Origin: Diphasiastrum complanatum
Lineage: Eukaryota > Streptophyta > Lycopodiopsida > Lycopodiales > Lycopodiaceae
NCBI GenBank assembly: GCA_029204225.1
Contig: CM055097.1
Coordinates: forward strand, 58,644,651 to 58,708,650
Reading direction: 5' to 3'
Length of the DNA: 64,000 nt
Below the pieces are notes generated by a model. It did no database searches and had not been told where the DNA came from. It saw only the letters and a program-made list of their open reading frames with translations. Positions 11,532 to 23,464 of the stretch are shown here, in pieces. How positions within the stretch are numbered: position 1 is the first letter of the stretch; each line of letters opens with the position of its first letter. Made by a program: the position numbers and the translations under genes.

Positions 11532-12480
11532 TCAGATTGAGTTTTCTACCCCACCATGTTCGTGTGGTGTCGTGTGAGGGACACCAGACTTTATTGTCCT
11601 ATTTTGAATGTATGCAGTTGTAGCTACTGCTTTAGCCCACAGTACTCTTGGAGCTTTCGAGTAGGCCATCATGCATCTGGCAGCTTCCATCAAAGTTCTA
11701 TTCTTTCTTTCTGCAACACCGTTGTGTTCTGGTGTATAAGATGTAGTCCTTCTGTGAATGATACAACGATCATTGCAGAAGTCAGTGAAACGATTCGAGA
11801 TGTATTTTCCACCTCGATCTGTCCTGATCTGCTTCACTTTATTACCAGTGCATCTCTCTGTCCAATTCACATACTCTGTGAATTTGTCAAATGCTTCTGA
11901 TTTATTTTGAATAAAATAGACTATGACAAATTTACTATAATCATCAATAAAGGTAATGTAATATTTTGAGCCTCCTACTGAGATTACATTGAAAGATGTC
12001 AGAATGCACTAACTCCAAAATCTTGGTCGTTCTGTATGAGTCCTTGACAAACGGAGTGTGTGACATCTTACCCTTCAGACATGCATCATAGGTGGTTGAA
12101 CTGTTTGCATTCGAGATGCTCACCCCTGTGATTGCTCCATGATGGCTTGCTTGGTATAGTGCCATTGAATTCATATGGCATAGTCTCCTGTGCCATAGAG
12201 TGTCTGGCGAATCATCATGAGTCTGATGCACTTGATCTGTAGGCAGACATACCTTCAGGTGATATAGATTGCCTTTTCTTCTGCCTTGAGTGATCAGGGT
12301 ACTGGTACTAGCATCAACAACGTTGCATGCTTCGTTTGAGAACGTCACACACATCCCTACATCAGCTATTCTTGCCACATATAGCAAGTCCTGTTGCAGT
12401 GTAGGCACGAACAGAACATCTTCGAGTCGTCTGTCTCTGCCATTCGTGTTGAGCCACAATGAACCAATATCGTTCACTTG
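11532..12480 (-). pseudogene. Copia integrase
   Basis: The GAG-pre-integrase zinc region (LWHRRLCHM...CLKGKM) lies at about 12090-12200. It is followed by HSDIF and, after a frame break near 11940, by the core with IRTDRGGKYIS, TPEHNGVAERKNRTLMEAARCMM and LWAKAVATTAYIQNR. The core carries part of the DDE triad that inserts cDNA into the genome. A frameshift near 11550 separates it from the next part of the polyprotein. Gene order gag-protease-integrase-RT-RNase H identifies Ty1-copia. Confidence 0.9.
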
Positions 12481-12489
12481 GTGTTTGGA

Positions 12490-12870
12490 TCAATTTCCAA
12501 GAACAATGAATCTTGATGGATCTGCACTTCGAAAATCAGACATGATTCGTCTTGATATTACGAAGTTTGAGGTAGCTCCTGAGTCAAGGATTATCTCCTG
12601 TGTGTCAGGTGTTGACACTTCACACATGTCTACACAGATGTAGGCGGTCGAATTATTTCTGTTCGATCTTTCTTCGCTCATTTTCGAGCTCTCTGGCTCC
12701 TTGACATAGGAAGAACTATTATTGTTCTCTTGTCTATTTCGTGTTGATTTGTTTATTGGGTTCAGGCGGCAGTCCATGGCTACATGACCTTTCTTGTGGT
12801 AGTGGATACACTCAATTTTCGAACTGAGCCAACACGAATCGATTTTATGCCCTTCGCGTTTGCATCTCAC
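12490..12870 (-). pseudogene. Copia gag zinc knuckle and protease
   Basis: The first residues hold a CX2CX4HX4C knuckle, IECIHYHKKGHVAMDC, which binds RNA. An acidic/Asn-rich linker follows, then the protease motif IILDSGATSNF near 12590. The frame is open across both domains and stops before the integrase block. A basic CKREGHKIDSCW segment just before the knuckle suggests a second zinc knuckle upstream. Confidence 0.88.
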
Positions 12871-12982
12871 GCAGGTCTTCTTGTCTCCACCTTGTTGTTT
12901 CGACCTCCCTTTGTTCTTCCATTTGCCTTTGATGGTTCCTTCTGCTTGCTGATCATGATCCTGCTTTCGATCTGACTCCCTC

Positions 12983-13452
12983 TTAGGCTTGAATTGTTTC
13001 TATTGTCTTCTCCTTGTTGCTGTAGAGAGTTTGGTCAGAGGCATCCTTGTGATCAAGGTGCTCTCGAGCCTTGACTTCCTCTCGAATCTTGACAGTTGCC
13101 TTTTCGAGTGTCATTGTTGGATCCTTTGCTAACAGAGTTTTGGTTGTCTGGAAGGATCTAGGTAAGGCTCTCAACAGATAAGTGAGCTGCTTCTCTGTTG
13201 ACATTGCATTTTTTGCTCCTGAATTGTGCAGTGATAGGAATAGATCCTTTATCTTCCTAACAAAAGAAGTGAGGTCTTTTCCATTCCATTGCAGGTTTGT
13301 CAGCTGATCCTCAAGCATCATCATTTGACTGCGTGATTTCGTCTGAAATCTCGTGAGTAGTGTATCCCACATCTCTTTTGCTTTAGAGAGTGTAGCCAGG
13401 TCAAGTGTGAGGCTATCATCGATGGATGATGATAGCAAGGCTACTGCCTTTT
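12983..13452 (-). pseudogene. Copia gag, C-terminal two thirds
   Basis: The frame holds the usual plant copia gag (UBN2-type) pattern: LSSSIDDSLTLDLATLSKAKEMWDTL split over helices, LTNLQWNGKDLTSFVRKIK, then LLRALPRSFQTTKTLLAKD. The upstream end is cut exactly at 13453, where the inserted LTR element begins. The missing N-terminal part lies beyond the insertion at 19517-19660. The apparent open frame beyond 13453 is LTR sequence, not gag. Confidence 0.85.
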
Positions 13453-13641
13453 TGTAAGGGAAGCTCCCTAAGATCCTGCTTACAAGATAACACACTATGG
13501 AGCAACCACCCAACCAAGTAGAAGCAACCAATCAACTCTAGAAGCTTCACCCCCAAGCCAAGGAACAAGAACCATGAATGTAGAGTGAAACCCTGACAAT
13601 GAATCAATGATCACAATGAGGAGTAGGACGAGTTTGGCTTC
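13453..13641 (-). repeat. Partial 3' LTR of the non-coding LTR element
   Basis: This matches 19015-19205 base for base over most of its length, with a 24-bp insertion (near 13558) and a 12-bp deletion relative to the other copy. Both begin TGTAAGGGAAGCTCCC on the plus strand and diverge just after ATATATAGAGC. Confidence 0.85.
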
Positions 13642-16600
13642 AATATATAGAGCTTTTACTTCTAGCTTAATTTCATTTCAAAGATGTTATTATGTTCGAA
13701 TTATTATGAATCACACTTGAAGTTGTTATCTAATGAAATACATGTAGTGCATTGTAAGACAGAGATGTATGAACTCAGTCTCACTGAAGGGACTTCTAGC
13801 ATGCTTGTTGATGCCCTCGGGTGAAGAACCGTCTTCACCACCCCCTCCTCCTGAGTTAGACTCCGCCCAGCTTGTACGGGCCTTGTGAGAGGCGAGTGCC
13901 AATAATATGGCTTAGTTCAAGAGAAAAAGACTTTGAGTCTTTTCATATTTCATAGTACCAGCTTTGGTTCTCTATTCTTCAATTTTGGTATGATAGGCAG
14001 TCTCTAGTTTACATGAAACACTGGGTGAAATAACCTAACTTAAGAGATTAAAATTAAAGAAATAATATTACAGTCTGAAATTATCCACAACTCTGACATA
14101 TAATTCATAAGCTTTCAAGTACAAATACCCTTAGAATCCAAATTCTAAAATATGAAAATTCATTCAATTAGAATCTCTAGGAGAATCATTAAGATATAAA
14201 ATAATTAAAACTCAACGCTGAGTATCCCAGATACTCTTTTGAGTTAAATGCTCCTGTTTCTAGTACCATATGCAAGAAAATGCCATTCATTCATCTTAAT
14301 AGACTTGTCTGTCTCCTAAGATAACTGGAGATCCAATCAAATGAAGAACTGTACTCAAACATCTATAGACCATAAACTATAGTAGAATAACATCCACTAG
14401 ATAAATTAAATTCTCCACAAATAAAATACTTATCTTGTGAGAATATCTGTGAGATCCATAGGTTCTCAAATAAAATACTGGAGTAGAGAGATTCAAAACA
14501 CTGATTTGAATTCTTACTCAAATAATAGAGCAAGAATTAATCATCACACTTAAGAATCATTACAATTCCTTATAATCCTATGACAATAATTAACTGTTTA
14601 TGATCTGTCAACCATAAATTTTCAGATTTATATAATTCGTCAATCATAACTTTCTAGAATCCAAAACCATACTTAACCATTTATAGGATACTGGAGTATA
14701 TGTTCCACATAACTCAGGAAAAGTAAGAGTCATTCCAAAAATCTTTCCATTAAGAAAATACTGGATTTAGGAATACTTTCAAAACATGACACTTTAACTG
14801 AAGTGCAAGATTCAAATTCTAAAAACAATTGGTAATTAAAGACTGAACGCATACCAAAATGACAATCATCTTCAACTACAAAAACTTTAGATTACAATCC
14901 AAAATCACATCTAGATTTCCAAAGTCCTGCTGAATATCAATTCAGTTGTTATTCTTGGATTCATTATGATTCGTTATCCATTTGATCTCTCTGGGATACA
15001 ATCACTAATGAGTTGAGTCCATTCCTTAACTAAGGAATACTCTATCCCAAGAATACTGTATATTTAATGCACATAATTTCAACTGATGAACCCAAATGAT
15101 TCACTAATCATGCGTCTTACAAGCAATATAATTCAAAAATCATCAGTTTCTGGTGAATCCACATCACATTGATCGTTTTACCAATTAACTTTATCCTGGA
15201 GTAATCAACTACTCAAGTTAATTGCCAATGATTCAGAAATCTCAAATGTTTAGGTGAGAAACTAGTATAACACCACATTTAGATCCTTACCCAAATCATT
15301 TATAAGTTAATCCATAAATCTTCCATACAAAGATTTGTTAACTCTGCAAGTATCTGTCAAAACAATACTTGATCATATGCTTATGTTCGCCGACTAGGTT
15401 AAGTGCACCAGATAACCTTAGTAACTAGGATTACACAGTAGATTCATACAAGATTAATCGTGCACATACAAGATTAATCGTGCACATATGAATAATCTCA
15501 CTATGACCCAGTACATAAACACATTCTTATCCGGCATATTCCTCCAGAACCCACATATGTTACTCACATATCTCACTGAGATCTTGTAACTCAGCTACCA
15601 AATATTTTCTATTTCTCATGAGAAAATAACATATCCGGAAAATCTCTGAGACGAATAAAATTCACTCTCAACAGTTTTCAATGCCACTTACCTCTAATTT
15701 ACATAATTTCACCCACTGATTAACCCCTCTTTGATTTTAGTACTTAAACTAAGATTAGGTTGATCCAATATAGAACTCTCAGACTTAAATTTTGATCAAA
15801 CTTACTTTTATTCCAATCAAAATGGAATTAGTAACCTTTGACCTTTTACTGTACTACTTATAGGTAATGATTCAAATTCCAAACCTGTTCCAGTTTCAGA
15901 TTGTCCACACAATCCCTAGAGAATTCCTCATATTCGAAAAGTTCCAAGTAGGCATCTTACTCTGAATCTATCCGAAATTCCTTTCAGATCCAATCTCATT
16001 TCTATATACTAGCTGGTTCTCTTCCGAAAGCTATGCAACCAACAGATTCTCAGATAAAATTTTATCCCACTACTTCACCCCTCCTTTTAAAGAAAATATA
16101 AATTTCCATAAAAGTTAACTGGAAAGATGATATATGAAAATATCTAAATCCAAGAAAAGTCAGTAATAAGTGTTTCCACTAAAGGATTTACCCTATTACA
16201 CACATGACTTCTCCTTCAAATATCTTCACTCTGAGTGATAGAAACTACTATTTCATCGAAATCCATTTATGCAACAGAGATATTCCATGGTTTAAGAAAT
16301 TGAAACATTTTAACCTTAGAATTTATCTGAATTCCAAGTCTATTCACACAAGTAGTAATTTATATGACATAACAGTCTTTCAGAAGAATAACTTCATGCT
16401 GGAAAGAATCATATAAATCAGTCTGATGTCCTATATTCGAGAAATTACTAAGAAGTAAAGGATTAATCAAGAAAGCGAGAAATAGATTTGAGGGCCTTTG
16501 ATTTTGTAAATAATGAGATACACATTTGATCGAATGGTTTTCTTCTTTCCCATATCGCGACTAGGTACTAAAACACACCATTGATCATCATATCTTTACA

Positions 16601-19001
16601 ATCCTAGAAATTTCTTTCCAAAATTACTGATGTCCCATACCATCAGCTTTTCCTTCCAGAAAATCCTTAATCGCCTTATCTGATATTCTAGAGATCCACT
16701 TATCATCTAGCTGTCCTATAATTACTATAAGATATTATCTCTTGTTTTCAAAACACTGTAGAATCCATTTATTTGGATGACTGGCATGCCTATCATATGG
16801 ATACCCAAAATCCACATCTGATTATGTGACTTAGATAGAAGAATTAACATGGTTCAATATTACATCCTGATCCTTTCTAGTTAATGATAAGCTTCAAACC
16901 CCTACTGATGCATCAAATCTAGGGACAAGCTTCTGTCAACTAACAAATCCAATGTAATCCACGTATCAAATTCCACTTTTAACCTCACAATTGACATCCA
17001 AAGCTGCGGATAACTCAATGGTTACAAAGATATCAGTTATGAATATAATTGAATGAATTCTAACCAGGAAATTAATAACTAATATCAAGCAATTATTTAC
17101 AGGGATTACCAAAATCCTAAATGCGAAATACATTTCTCGATCACACATACTACCTCTGACATCCACTCTTCTTCCCTCCTTAGAATTTTCAGTTCCCTGA
17201 AAATCTTTTAGCTAAGGTACCCAAAAGACGTAATGACATTAGTAAATTTTCAAAAACTAATTGCTGTATGAAAAAGTCCAAAACAGTTTCATTTCTGTCC
17301 TATACATGGGCTAAATATAATTCACCATAGGATTTTACTGGAAATGAAATCAGTTATGTAATATAAAATTACATGAATGGAAATCCCACCAATAGGATTT
17401 CAGTAATTCTTGAACCGTATCCTGTCAAATTTACTGACTAGATAAAGAATACTATTGCCACTCATCCAATCTGGTCATTTCATATTGTTTGACAATTTTA
17501 ATTCAAATTTAACGAGTATCTTGCACAAACGTTCACTTGACTGATTTCTAGCGATCAACATCTATTAAAAAACTATCATACAAATAAATGAATTCAAATT
17601 CTAACCAATTTGAAATTCAACAAAAAGAAAAAAAATTCAAATTTTAACTTTCAATCTGGGATTTCCCAACTCCAAAAGTTAAAAGAATGACAGTATAGTA
17701 AAACATGTCGGCAATTTCATTGCGGTTCCTTATGTCAATTTTTACTTATCTATCACCGAAAAATAATTTAGACTTAGTGAAAACACTATGATCAATTTTG
17801 ACTGATAAACTCAGTTTAATCAATTCACTAATTTAAACTGATTTCATAGATAATGAAAAAATGACCGAACTTTTGATTTTTTCGGAAAACTCAATTTTTG
17901 CTTTATTTTACGTAATTCGAAAATTCCGATGAAAACACTGTTAGTACAAAAGGCAATTGAAGTCGAAAAAATCGAAACACTGTCCGATTCCTAATGTTAC
18001 TAACCTAATGTCAAATTGGCATGCAAAACACTCTACATAAGTCATAAACGTCATTACGAAATTTTTTACGTAAACTTCAATTTTACGGAATTTGTTAGCC
18101 ATTAACACTGATTTGTGACCCAATTGTCAGAGTACATGCGTGTGACCACTCAAATCGATTGTAAATCCCTCATGCATGTCAGAATCACTCTAAGAATTAG
18201 CCTACAACTTATCCATGCAAGCACAGTACTACTAATTAGGGAAATGACTGGCATGCAATCAGAACAATTCCAAATTTTGCCAATTTTACTCACAAAACTA
18301 CAAAACTTCAGATGATCATAACTTTGGCTACAGGACACCAAATTGGGTGCTGTAAAGCTCAGTACAGAGGGAGACCAAGTGAACAATATGCTTGCCACAT
18401 CAGTCTGCCACCTAGGCTTCACACGTGCGAGATCAGAACTGCCAAAAATCTGTAGTAGGGCGCACTTCCACAAGAAGGAAGCATGCAAAAATGTGCAAAC
18501 ACCCATCCTAGCCCAAAATTGATGCTATCAATAGTCTTAAACAGCCAATTAGACTTCCATGAAGCATTTATACTGATCCTAAGATGCAGTATATGCTGAG
18601 AACGAAGAAATTTTGAAAAACCAAAAAGCATGAAAAACCAAGCAATTTTGACCAAAACATAGCCTAGAATCATAAATCATTGGAGAGAACCGGCATGCAT
18701 CATTAATTTCATCATTAATGAACCCTAAAACGAAAGTACACTTGCTGGAAAATTCAAATTTACCAAAGATTTGATCTAAAAAGCTCCAAAAAGGCATCAC
18801 AAATTGGCCTTCAAGGACAATTTTCCATAAAACCACAAAGAATCCCAAGAATAATGGATCTTAGCAACATGCAAGTTGAAACTGGGATAGTACACCCACT
18901 TGCACCCTTGCTATCCACCTTAAAAGAAAATTCCAATGATCCAATCCGAAATTTCGACGACAGGTAGCCCTTCTCCATGTTCTACTATCTTCGCAAGCCT
19001 T

Positions 19002-19013
19002 GCTCTGATACCA
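19002..19013 (-). promoter_or_regulatory. Primer-binding site of the non-coding LTR element
   Basis: TGGTATCAGAGC on the minus strand begins two bases after the LTR terminus at 19015. It fixes the element's orientation and shows it uses the initiator-methionine tRNA primer, as copia elements do. Confidence 0.88.
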
Positions 19014-19014
19014 C

Positions 19015-19516
19015 TGTAAGGGAAGCTCCCTAAGATCCTGCTTACAAGATAACACACAATGGAAAACACACTATGGAGCAACCACCCAACCAAGTAGAAG
19101 CAACCAATCAACTCTAGAAGCTTCACCCCCAAGCCGTGAAACCCTGGCAATGAATCAATGATCACAATGAGGAGTAGACCGAGTTTGGCCTCAATATATA
19201 GAGCCAAAAGCAACCTGGGCACATAGCCATGCATAGCCATAAGTTTCCTATACATAGATTTACCAAGAATAGAGTCTTAAGCATGGACCACCTATTCATA
19301 GAATTGCTATTGATAACTCTACACATGCATACACTGTCTCATACCTTGTCTAAACTCCATTTAGTGTGTTCTGGGCCTCACAAGGATATTAGTTACTTTC
19401 TGGTCACATCCAGTATGACGTGGCATAACTAACAGCTTGATTTACTGGAGTACCGTGTATCCAAGACTAGGAGTATAATGAATCCTACTTACTGGCCATG
19501 GACATAACACTCATTT
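19015..19516 (-). repeat. 5' LTR of the non-coding LTR element
   Basis: The inner boundary is fixed by the primer site and by identity with 13453-13641. The outer boundary is fixed by the return of copia gag sequence (WREKK) at 19517. On the minus strand it starts TGAGTGTTATG and ends CTTACA, the canonical TG...CA. A TATA-like CTATATATTGAGG lies near 19198. Confidence 0.75.
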
Positions 19517-19660
19517 CTTCTCCCTCCATTCGCGTAGCTCTTTGCCTGTTGTTGTAGGCATCTCCTCTGTGCCATCAACCCAGGGAAATAATCCTTCACC
19601 CATTAGAGGAGTTTTGAGCACCAAAAGGGCCTTTTGTCAAGATGTTGTTTTTGACTTTTC
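19517..19660 (-). pseudogene. Copia gag N-terminal part, displaced by the insertion
   Basis: The minus strand encodes LKTPLMGEGLFPWVDGTEEM and continues to KELREWREKK, the expected gag N-terminal pattern of a short helix, W/P-rich loop and ..W...D/KKA. It joins in sense to KAVALLSSSI at 13452. A stop (TGA) in this frame just upstream of KALLVLK, and the lack of a clear ATG, mean the true start is not seen. Confidence 0.75.
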
Positions 19661-20123
19661 AACTATTCAACGTACACTTGGCCCAGTTATATGTTTACAC
19701 CTGTGAAAGACCGTAATGTTGTTGCCGGTCAATTTCTTTCTTGGAACTTTCCAGTCATATTTTTATACAAGTCAATACTCCCGCCGGACAGGGTCCTGAC
19801 TTGTAATTGGACCGTAATTGCTGCACGTGAGTTTCCTGAGTGCCCAGGACATAACACTTGTGGTTAAAGTAAGTCTATTTTGATCTAACCGTAGTTAGAG
19901 TAACATATATGATTTACGAAAGACCGCCATCATTTATTACAAATTTGGTTATTTATTTTCATACTGATTCAACTACATTTTGTCTCAGACTCTGTTGTTC
20001 ATCTTCTTTTAGCTTTGCAATGGCTTCCGGAAGCCGTAGACCACAAAGCAATATTGTTTGTTTGTAATGAAAAAGACTCTGATGGCTCTTGGATACCACG
20101 TATGAGACGAATCATCGGGTGCA
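19661..20123. other. Spacer with no assigned gene
   Basis: This should contain the leader of the minus-strand copia, but no good primer site was found. TGGTATCCAAGAGCC on the minus strand near 20090 is only a loose match. On the plus strand ATGGCTTCCGGAAGCCG at about 20019 could open a 15-codon frame (MASGSRRPQSNIVCL) just ahead of the gag-like frame that follows. Confidence 0.35.
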
Positions 20124-21767
20124 ATGATAGTCGACGCTCCTCTAGTCAAGCTCGAGGACATTCAATTCCAGGCCCCACAGGCCTCAGCCATACGGATGGA
20201 AAAATATGTAAGGCTAATCCAAGAGCGAGAAGCCGAAAAGAGAAATTTTGAAAACATTGTGGCCAAACAAGAGAAAATCATCCTGGAGTCCCAGAAGCAG
20301 CTGGAAGAAACCACGAAGGCCCTGCAGCAAGTCTTGGACAAGGTGAACCAATTATGGGACACGACATGCAAGGCTCAAGCAAGTTCTCAAATAACGAAGC
20401 CACGGGATGATGATGAGAATGATGGAGCAGGAAATCAAGGTGGGCAAACTCACCCTTCAGACGGTAGCTCGGGATCGGGTGGCCAGAGAGCCGGTGCTGC
20501 TTCCATGACTTTTCTCCGACCCCCTCCCACCTTTAACCCTTCCTCCTACTCTACATTTAATTTTTTTGAAAGATTCATTCCAACTTACCCAATTCTTCCA
20601 TCTCCCCTCTCTTCATCACCTCCTAGAAAAATAATGGGCCCATCAAAAAGTCCACCTGACACTTACAAAGCTCAATGGGACGAGTTCCTCCAACAACTCC
20701 ACTCCCCCGGTGCTGTGTATAACTTGTTGATTCCACCTCCCTCTAGACCTATCGCCCCCGCACCTCTCTCTCCAGATCATTCCATCCCTGACCTTCCAGA
20801 AACTAACACCAACATGGGGGGTGATGACGACTTCTTGGCAGATCAACCAGAAACGAGAAGGTTCTCGCCCAGGCCAGACACGGGTGCAGCTGAGCCATCG
20901 ACACTCAAGCGAGCTAAAGAGAAAGATACGGGCACCAAGGCCCTAGATGATTATCTGGCAAGGCCATCCCAGCTGTGTAGGACAACTTCCCCTATTAGGC
21001 CCAGAGGCAAACTGGCCGACACAAGGGAGTCAGAGAAATTTGAGAGAAAATACCCTCCCAACATGAGGGGAGGCAAAGAAGACATTGATCAAAGCCAATA
21101 CTCCACCAGGGCTGAGATCATTGTCGCGTGACAACCGCAGCCAGAATGGCAGAATAAAGTCCTGAAGGATAGCAGACAGCTTCAAGAGTATTTGAAAGCA
21201 CCGACATGGAAGCGAGTGGATCCTTTCTACATGCCACTCAAACGCAGAAACCCATGGTCGGTGGAAAAGCCCCGAGTGGAGTTAGTAAACTGGCCAGTCA
21301 TTCCGGGAATCTCAGAGAGAACCTCCCTGGATGATCTGAGGCTGCAGTTACTCGACTTCGGGCATAAATACAAATCAAGTGCCGATCTTTGCGTGCAGGA
21401 AAGTGCCGAGTATTGCATATTTATGGCCTTCTTGATGCAACAAGATTGTTACTGGGATCGAGGCTTGGAGCCCATCAAAATCAACCCAAATGTCGTCCTC
21501 CAGTCAAAAGAAGACCATGAAATGATGGCCAGGCTATACTACAGAGCGGTCTTCATGTCATCATGCTATGTGACCATGGTGGAATACCGGTAGGAAATGG
21601 GCTTTGTAGAGAAGATAAGAGAATATCTGGGGCCCCTCAATTTCGGAAGTAAGCTCCGCTTCCACGTTTTTGAAGCCCTGGGTCGGAAGATGAGCGAGCA
21701 AAAGCAGATGGCACAACGACGAGAAGAGCAAGATTCACAAGAAGTGCTCAAGAGGGCTGATATGTAG
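20124..21767 (+). pseudogene. Unassigned gag-like frame with two in-frame stops
   Basis: One reading frame of 548 codons is interrupted only by TGA at 21129 and TAG at 21591. The N-terminal ~100 residues are strongly helical and coiled-coil-like (EREAEKRNFENIVAKQEK, ESQKQLEETTKALQQVLDKV). Next come an Asp/Gly/Ser-rich linker and a long Pro/Ser-rich part. The C-terminal third is a compact domain (KAPTWKRVDPFYM, LRLQLLDFGHKYKSSADLCV, ARLYYRAVFMSSCY, EKIREYLGPLNFG) ending in a charged helix. An LTR-like sequence begins at the stop codon. Coiled coil, disordered linker, helical domain and LTR suggest a retroelement structural protein, but there is no zinc knuckle, protease or RT and I do not recognise the family. 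A captured host gene is the alternative. Confidence 0.5.
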
Positions 21768-22370
21768 CGGCCAATTGGGAGACTTCCAATTTTGACGAAT
21801 AAATTTTGCGAATAATAAGCACTTGGTTTTACGGAAGCAAACAAAAATCACGCTTTTCCAAGTGCCAAGCGGAAGACATCACTGGTGTTGTCGTGGGTCC
21901 TGCAACAGATGTGTGAGCCTACATGGTGTATCCCAAAGAAGGAATGACCATGTAGGAGCTAGTAATATTTCCTAGGCATTGTAAATAAATGTAGACCCCC
22001 CTTAAATTAGTAAGAGTGAGCCACCTTTTGATGGTGACCTTTAGTGGAAGGGCAAATTCCACATGTAATTTCTAATTTGGTGGAATTGCCACTTGGGCTC
22101 CACATCGACAGCCTTCTTGCTTATTTAAGGGCCTCCCCTCTCTTGTGAGGGAGTTTTTGAATGTATTGTCAAGTTCTCTTGAGCTAATAAAGAGGATCCT
22201 CCACAAGTTCTTGATAATATCTAAGCTCCTTGTTCATGGCAATGTTCTTGAGTGAGATTTCTATGAGCATGCTTGATTTCTTTGCACTGTGGATTAACTA
22301 GGTTCTTGTTTCTTGCTTAGTTGTGGATTAGGATTCAGTTCTTGTTTGTGGAATGAGGTAGTAACCAGCA
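21763..22370 (+). repeat. LTR-like sequence with TATA and polyadenylation signals
   Basis: TGTAGCGGCCAATTG begins within the last codons of the gag-like frame. A TTATTTAAGG TATA-like box lies at 22121 and AATAAAG at 22187, the spacing expected of U3-R. The 3' boundary is not clear and no second copy occurs in the window, so this may be a solo or orphan LTR. Confidence 0.45.
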
Positions 22371-22836
22371 TTCAAGTAAACTAGATAGGCTGGTTTGTGG
22401 TATAATTCTTGCATACTCCCTTACAGCCCAGTTCTTGATTGTTCTTGAGCAATCTAAGCATCAAGAAATGAGTGTTTCTTGATTCTTAGACTGTTAAAAT
22501 GCTGCTAGAAATTTTGTTTCTTGTTTCTTGAATCTTGTTTCTTGTTCCAGTAGTTAATCTTGTCTTTCTGATGCAATAGATAATGGTAAGATTACTCCCT
22601 GTTCTAAAACGTTGATCTTCTTGAGCTGTAGATGGTTACATGGCTGGTTATGCATGTAGCTGAGTATCGAAACCATGTCTCCCATTGACAGGCTGGGAAA
22701 TACATGATGAAAACTGAGTAATGCTTCTGCTTGTAACTGTTCTAATAAGAAGAAGTACCATAAAGAACCGTAACTACAGAAGTATAAGAAGAAGTAGACA
22801 ACCGCGTTCACAGATTCAAGGAATCCGTGAACAACA

Positions 22837-23190
22837 ATGTTTATTTGTAGTGATTTAATAGACAATATGTTATCAAGCCTCCTTGATGATCATTGGGATA
22901 AAAAGAGTAATGGCAATATCGAGTGCATAGTTAATAGATCGTCAATGAAATTTAGATATCTTATAGAAAAACAAGTGCTTTCTTTAACATTTTATTATAG
23001 AAGATGGTCCAAAGTTGGCATTGGATCGAGATTTTACAGTGAATCATCAAGATCAAATAGAAATTCAAGTGAGGACAAATTATTCTATTCCTACAACAAT
23101 TGAGGTGGAAGAAGATTGGACACTTGATCACATTCGATCAGAGCTTACATTGCTGCAATATGATGTTCCTAAACACTTCTGTTTTTGAGT
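22837..23190 (+). pseudogene. Unknown gene fragment, plus-strand member of an inverted pair
   Basis: The conceptual protein runs LLDDHWDKKSNGNIECIV, FRYLIEKQVLSLTFYYRR, then after a frame change LALDRDFTVNH and EVEEDWTLDHIRSELTLLQ, ending at a stop near 23189. The same order occurs in the fragment at 23465-23862 on the other strand at roughly half identity. The VEEDWTLDHIRSELLLLQ pattern looks like a beta-strand followed by a helix, as in ubiquitin-like or PB1 folds, but I cannot name the family. The frame break means this copy is probably dead. Confidence 0.45.
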
Positions 23191-23464
23191 CAACGAGAGA
23201 TTGGTAGGTGTATGAATTTTCTATATTGATAAAAAGACATGATGATTGGCATGTATTTGCTGATAGTGAATCTCAGTGTTTTTCCACAAGTTGGATTGTT
23301 TCGCCAATATCTCTGCATTTGATCTCAAACTCATGTCTTTTACGTACCTGCATAAAACTGATACAAAGTGAGTTACAATTAATACAGAGATTGTATTAGA
23401 AAGTTTTGATTGAAACTATTCATAAAGAATCGAGTGTTTACAATTACTTACGAGTTTACCATTG

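Larger units (their letters stand above)
13453..19516 (-). mobile_element. Large non-coding LTR retroelement (LARD-like) inserted in copia gag
   Basis: On the minus strand there is a full-looking 5' LTR (19516 down to 19015, TGAGTGTTATG...CCCTTACA), a primer site, about 5.3 kb of AT-rich DNA without coding capacity, and a second copy of at least the last ~190 bp of the LTR ending at 13453. The insertion interrupts copia gag: WREKK lies on one side and KAVALL on the other. A large conserved internal domain without genes is the description of LARD elements, which would borrow proteins from a partner. The distal ~310 bp of the 3' LTR was not found, so that end is deleted or rearranged. A-rich flanks blur the target duplication. 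Confidence 0.75.

Noticed and set aside
13453-13531. N-terminal extension of the copia gag frame (MVASTWLGGCSIV...)
   Set aside because: These codons are LTR sequence of the inserted element, shared with 19015-19093. True gag resumes at 19517.
18860-19255. Short frames across the LTR and primer site of the non-coding element
   Set aside because: They read through the LTR end and primer-binding site, which are non-coding parts of a retroelement.
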